The notes under the pieces: generated by a model
The model's input: only the letters and a program-made list of their open reading frames with translations
Told to the model about the DNA's origin: nothing
The model's database searches: none
From: Crotophaga sulcirostris
Lineage: Eukaryota; Chordata; Aves; Cuculiformes; Crotophagidae
Reading direction: 5' to 3'
Length of the DNA: 64,000 nucleotides
NCBI GenBank assembly: GCA_013397455.1
Contig: VYZB01000097.1
Coordinates: 637,508 to 701,507, forward strand
Shown: one piece after another, positions 61,774 to 64,000 of the stretch
Layout of the letters: each line of letters starts with the position of its first letter
Position numbering within the stretch: the stretch's first letter is position 1
Translations under genes and position numbers: made by a program

Positions 61774-64000
61774 TGTGAGTGTATTTGCAAGTACCAGAAG
61801 ATAGAGTTGAGCCTAAGGATTTGGATGAATGTGGTATGCAGAAGGCAATTCACACTAGATAGTAAACTTATTCACAAACTGGTGATCCAGGCCATCTTAG
61901 ATGCAGTCATGTCTGGGAGCATCAGAGACCAAAAGAGTGGAGCCATGAGTGACCTCATTCTTCAGCTCCCAGAACTAACATCTCTTTGACACAGTACTTA
62001 GACGAATGATGTAAAGAGATGGCAGCTCCTGGTGCTTGGTATAGCTGTGGGTACAGTGGATTTAGAGGATAAACTCTGGTCTCCAGTATCTTGACATACT
62101 GTATTACTGAAAATACAAAGGATTAAGGAATATCGGGAGATCATGTATTTGCATCCAGACTCATTAAGTAATTTCAAGGAAGTATTCCCAAAGGTTTCCT
62201 CAGTATTTCTCACAGCTTTATCAAACCAATTCATCTCACCAAAAAGAGACAGACAGACTCCCACTGACTTCTTTCATAGCAGGATTGGTCCTGAAACATG
62301 CTGCGTACAGTGTATAGAGTTATTAGCTCAGAAGCCTCCAAATAGCTAAAAGCATATAACAAAGTGCATGGATGCTCATTAATTGGAATACTTTTCGCAT
62401 ACTTTGTATGCATTTTATGGTTCATGTTTCTGACTATCAGATTATAAACCAATCACTAATACAAAAAAGCATAAAAGATTAAGAAAAACACAGGATTACA
62501 GGAGAAAAGGACAATCTGCCTTTGGGGCCAGTCGAACTATGACTACTTAACAGTATTCATACTTGCAATTGACTTCTGTATATCCATTTTTTAGGGCGAT
62601 ACCTCTTTTCTTCACTAATATACTTTAACTTTAGCAACTAGAAGTCAATTTTATGTTTTCTCTTGTGAATTCAGTGGAGGAAAGAGCTTCCTGAAATGTA
62701 GTGATTCTACACACTAACAAGGAAATGTATTTGTTTTCTGCGGAACAAAATTATCAGCAGTAGGCTGCTCTGCACAAACTTCATGTGCTAAATCTCATAG
62801 TTCTATGGTTTATCTGTGTAGGGAATATCTTACTGGATTTTAGTTTTTATCAATTCTGCATTCCAGGAAAGCTGCGTATTTGTCAGACAACACAGTAGCA
62901 GAACTTGTCCAGATGGTAGATGCAGAGCGTGGAGGCAGAGCGCTCATCTCATTAATACCCCTTGAATATCTATGCTGTTTAAAAATGTTGCGCCATGTTC
63001 CAAAGACTATCAAAGGACAGGGGATCTAAAGTTACTGTCACTTCCCAGAGTGCTACAGAGCTCTTCGGTAAATTGTTCCGAGATCTGCAAAGGCACCAGC
63101 ACCAAAACACTTTTGGCAGCTGAAGGAATAAGCTTTAGACAAGTTTGAAAATCCTATCCATGATGCTGATTTTTCCTCTTTGTTCCCAGAGATGATGACT
63201 CATTGAAAGGAACTGAACATTCTTTCTTGAACTCACATTTTGGCTAAATCATCACTGTGAGGTTTCACTATATTTAGGAGGAGCAGATCCACAAGAAAAC
63301 TTCACTGGTATTGTGATCACCACAAACATTTTCTCATTGCTAACAAAAAGGAGTCAAAACATATTGTTTCTAGTGATTACACATGGTCATGTAAACACAT
63401 TGAGAATTAAGATGGTCACATTTTGATTTATATGAAATTGACTCTACATGACCTTATGTAAAACCAAATAATGATTTATGATTAAAAAGTAGTGTCTGGA
63501 TAAGTTTTACTAGCAAAGTCAGTGTCATGGCTTAGATTAATAAGCCCAAATACGTGATCTACTATAACATGAGCGAACCCTACTGCTAGTATCCCTCTGG
63601 AGGTGAGGGGTGAGTGCAAGCATTTTTCAGACTACCCATAGACCACTTGATCGCTGCCTATATCAATCATGAGTTTAACAGGTCTGCATCTAGAAATATA
63701 ATTTACAGCTATATTAATGTAAATCTTTATTACAGATATACTATAGCTAGAAAAAAAAGGCAAAAAATAACCTAGCTTTCCCTACGTTTTATTTTTAGTT
63801 TTGTGACTCAGGTAAGTGAAATGTACAGTTGAGACAAATATCTAAATATATTTTTGCCCATTCATGAATAAGTCCAATATCATTGAAACAAAGAGAATTA
63901 GTCCTATAATTCCCAATTCACAGGTAGAAAAGTAACTTTAGAAAGCTACTTTCTTCATTTACTTCAGAACCACTGAATGCACTCTAGTTACCCAAGCCAA

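Larger units (their letters stand above)
52774..64000. other. Unique AT-rich non-coding DNA
   Basis: No exon, RNA gene or CR1 copy recognised over 11 kb. Short tandem duplications occur at 54101-54128, 57434-57459 and 61723-61773, plus an 8-bp double CATGTAAC at about 56005. The area 54803-55425 is open in five overlapping frames on both strands (longest 122 codons, 55018-55386) without a recognisable product. 59185-59245 faintly resembles an old dispersed amniote repeat. No regulatory signal could be supported. Confidence 0.45.

Overview
The window looks like AT-rich, non-coding bird nuclear DNA. The main evidence is a series of CR1 LINE fragments with typical avian 3' ends. One is a textbook avian CR1 tail finishing in repeated ATTCTATG octamers at 43951-43974, and others end in an ATTCTATG-like or ATACTGTG-like octamer. 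There is no bacterial or phage organisation: no operons, no ribosome binding sites, and none of the open frames above 60 codons can be recognised as a cellular gene. The species cannot be named from sequence alone. The window is most simply intergenic or deep intronic sequence, with two assembly gaps (19609-19693 and 52747-52773).

Layout. 1-5969 is unique sequence except for a small hAT-type (Charlie-like) MITE at 573-777. 5970-6420 is an old forward CR1 3' end. 8825-11058 is a composite of three CR1 pieces: a forward piece carrying the end of the endonuclease region and the start of the reverse-transcriptase (RT) region, a younger reverse CR1 3' end inserted into it, and a reverse-strand RT piece with ruined catalytic residues. 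14757-15085, 42600-42905 and 46745-46935 are much older, strongly eroded reverse-strand CR1 pieces. 25928-26794 and 43290-43974 are better preserved forward CR1 C-terminal/3' regions. 28422-28588 is a short reverse CR1 tail with an odd duplicated junction.

Two non-repeat zones deserve attention. At 34760-35060 a weak TATA-like element, three TAATC homeodomain-type motifs, an ATG-containing stretch ending in a good splice donor, and a G-quadruplex motif lie within 300 bp; this could be a first exon and promoter of an unidentified gene, but the support is weak. From about 36540 to 40600 the plus strand has a strong, sustained excess of G over C, which also explains the long unrecognisable minus-strand open frames there.

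I found no confident protein-coding exon, tRNA, rRNA, CRISPR array or complete retrovirus. No undescribed biological system can be claimed. The interest lies in the transposon stratigraphy, the G-skew domain and the possible promoter/exon.
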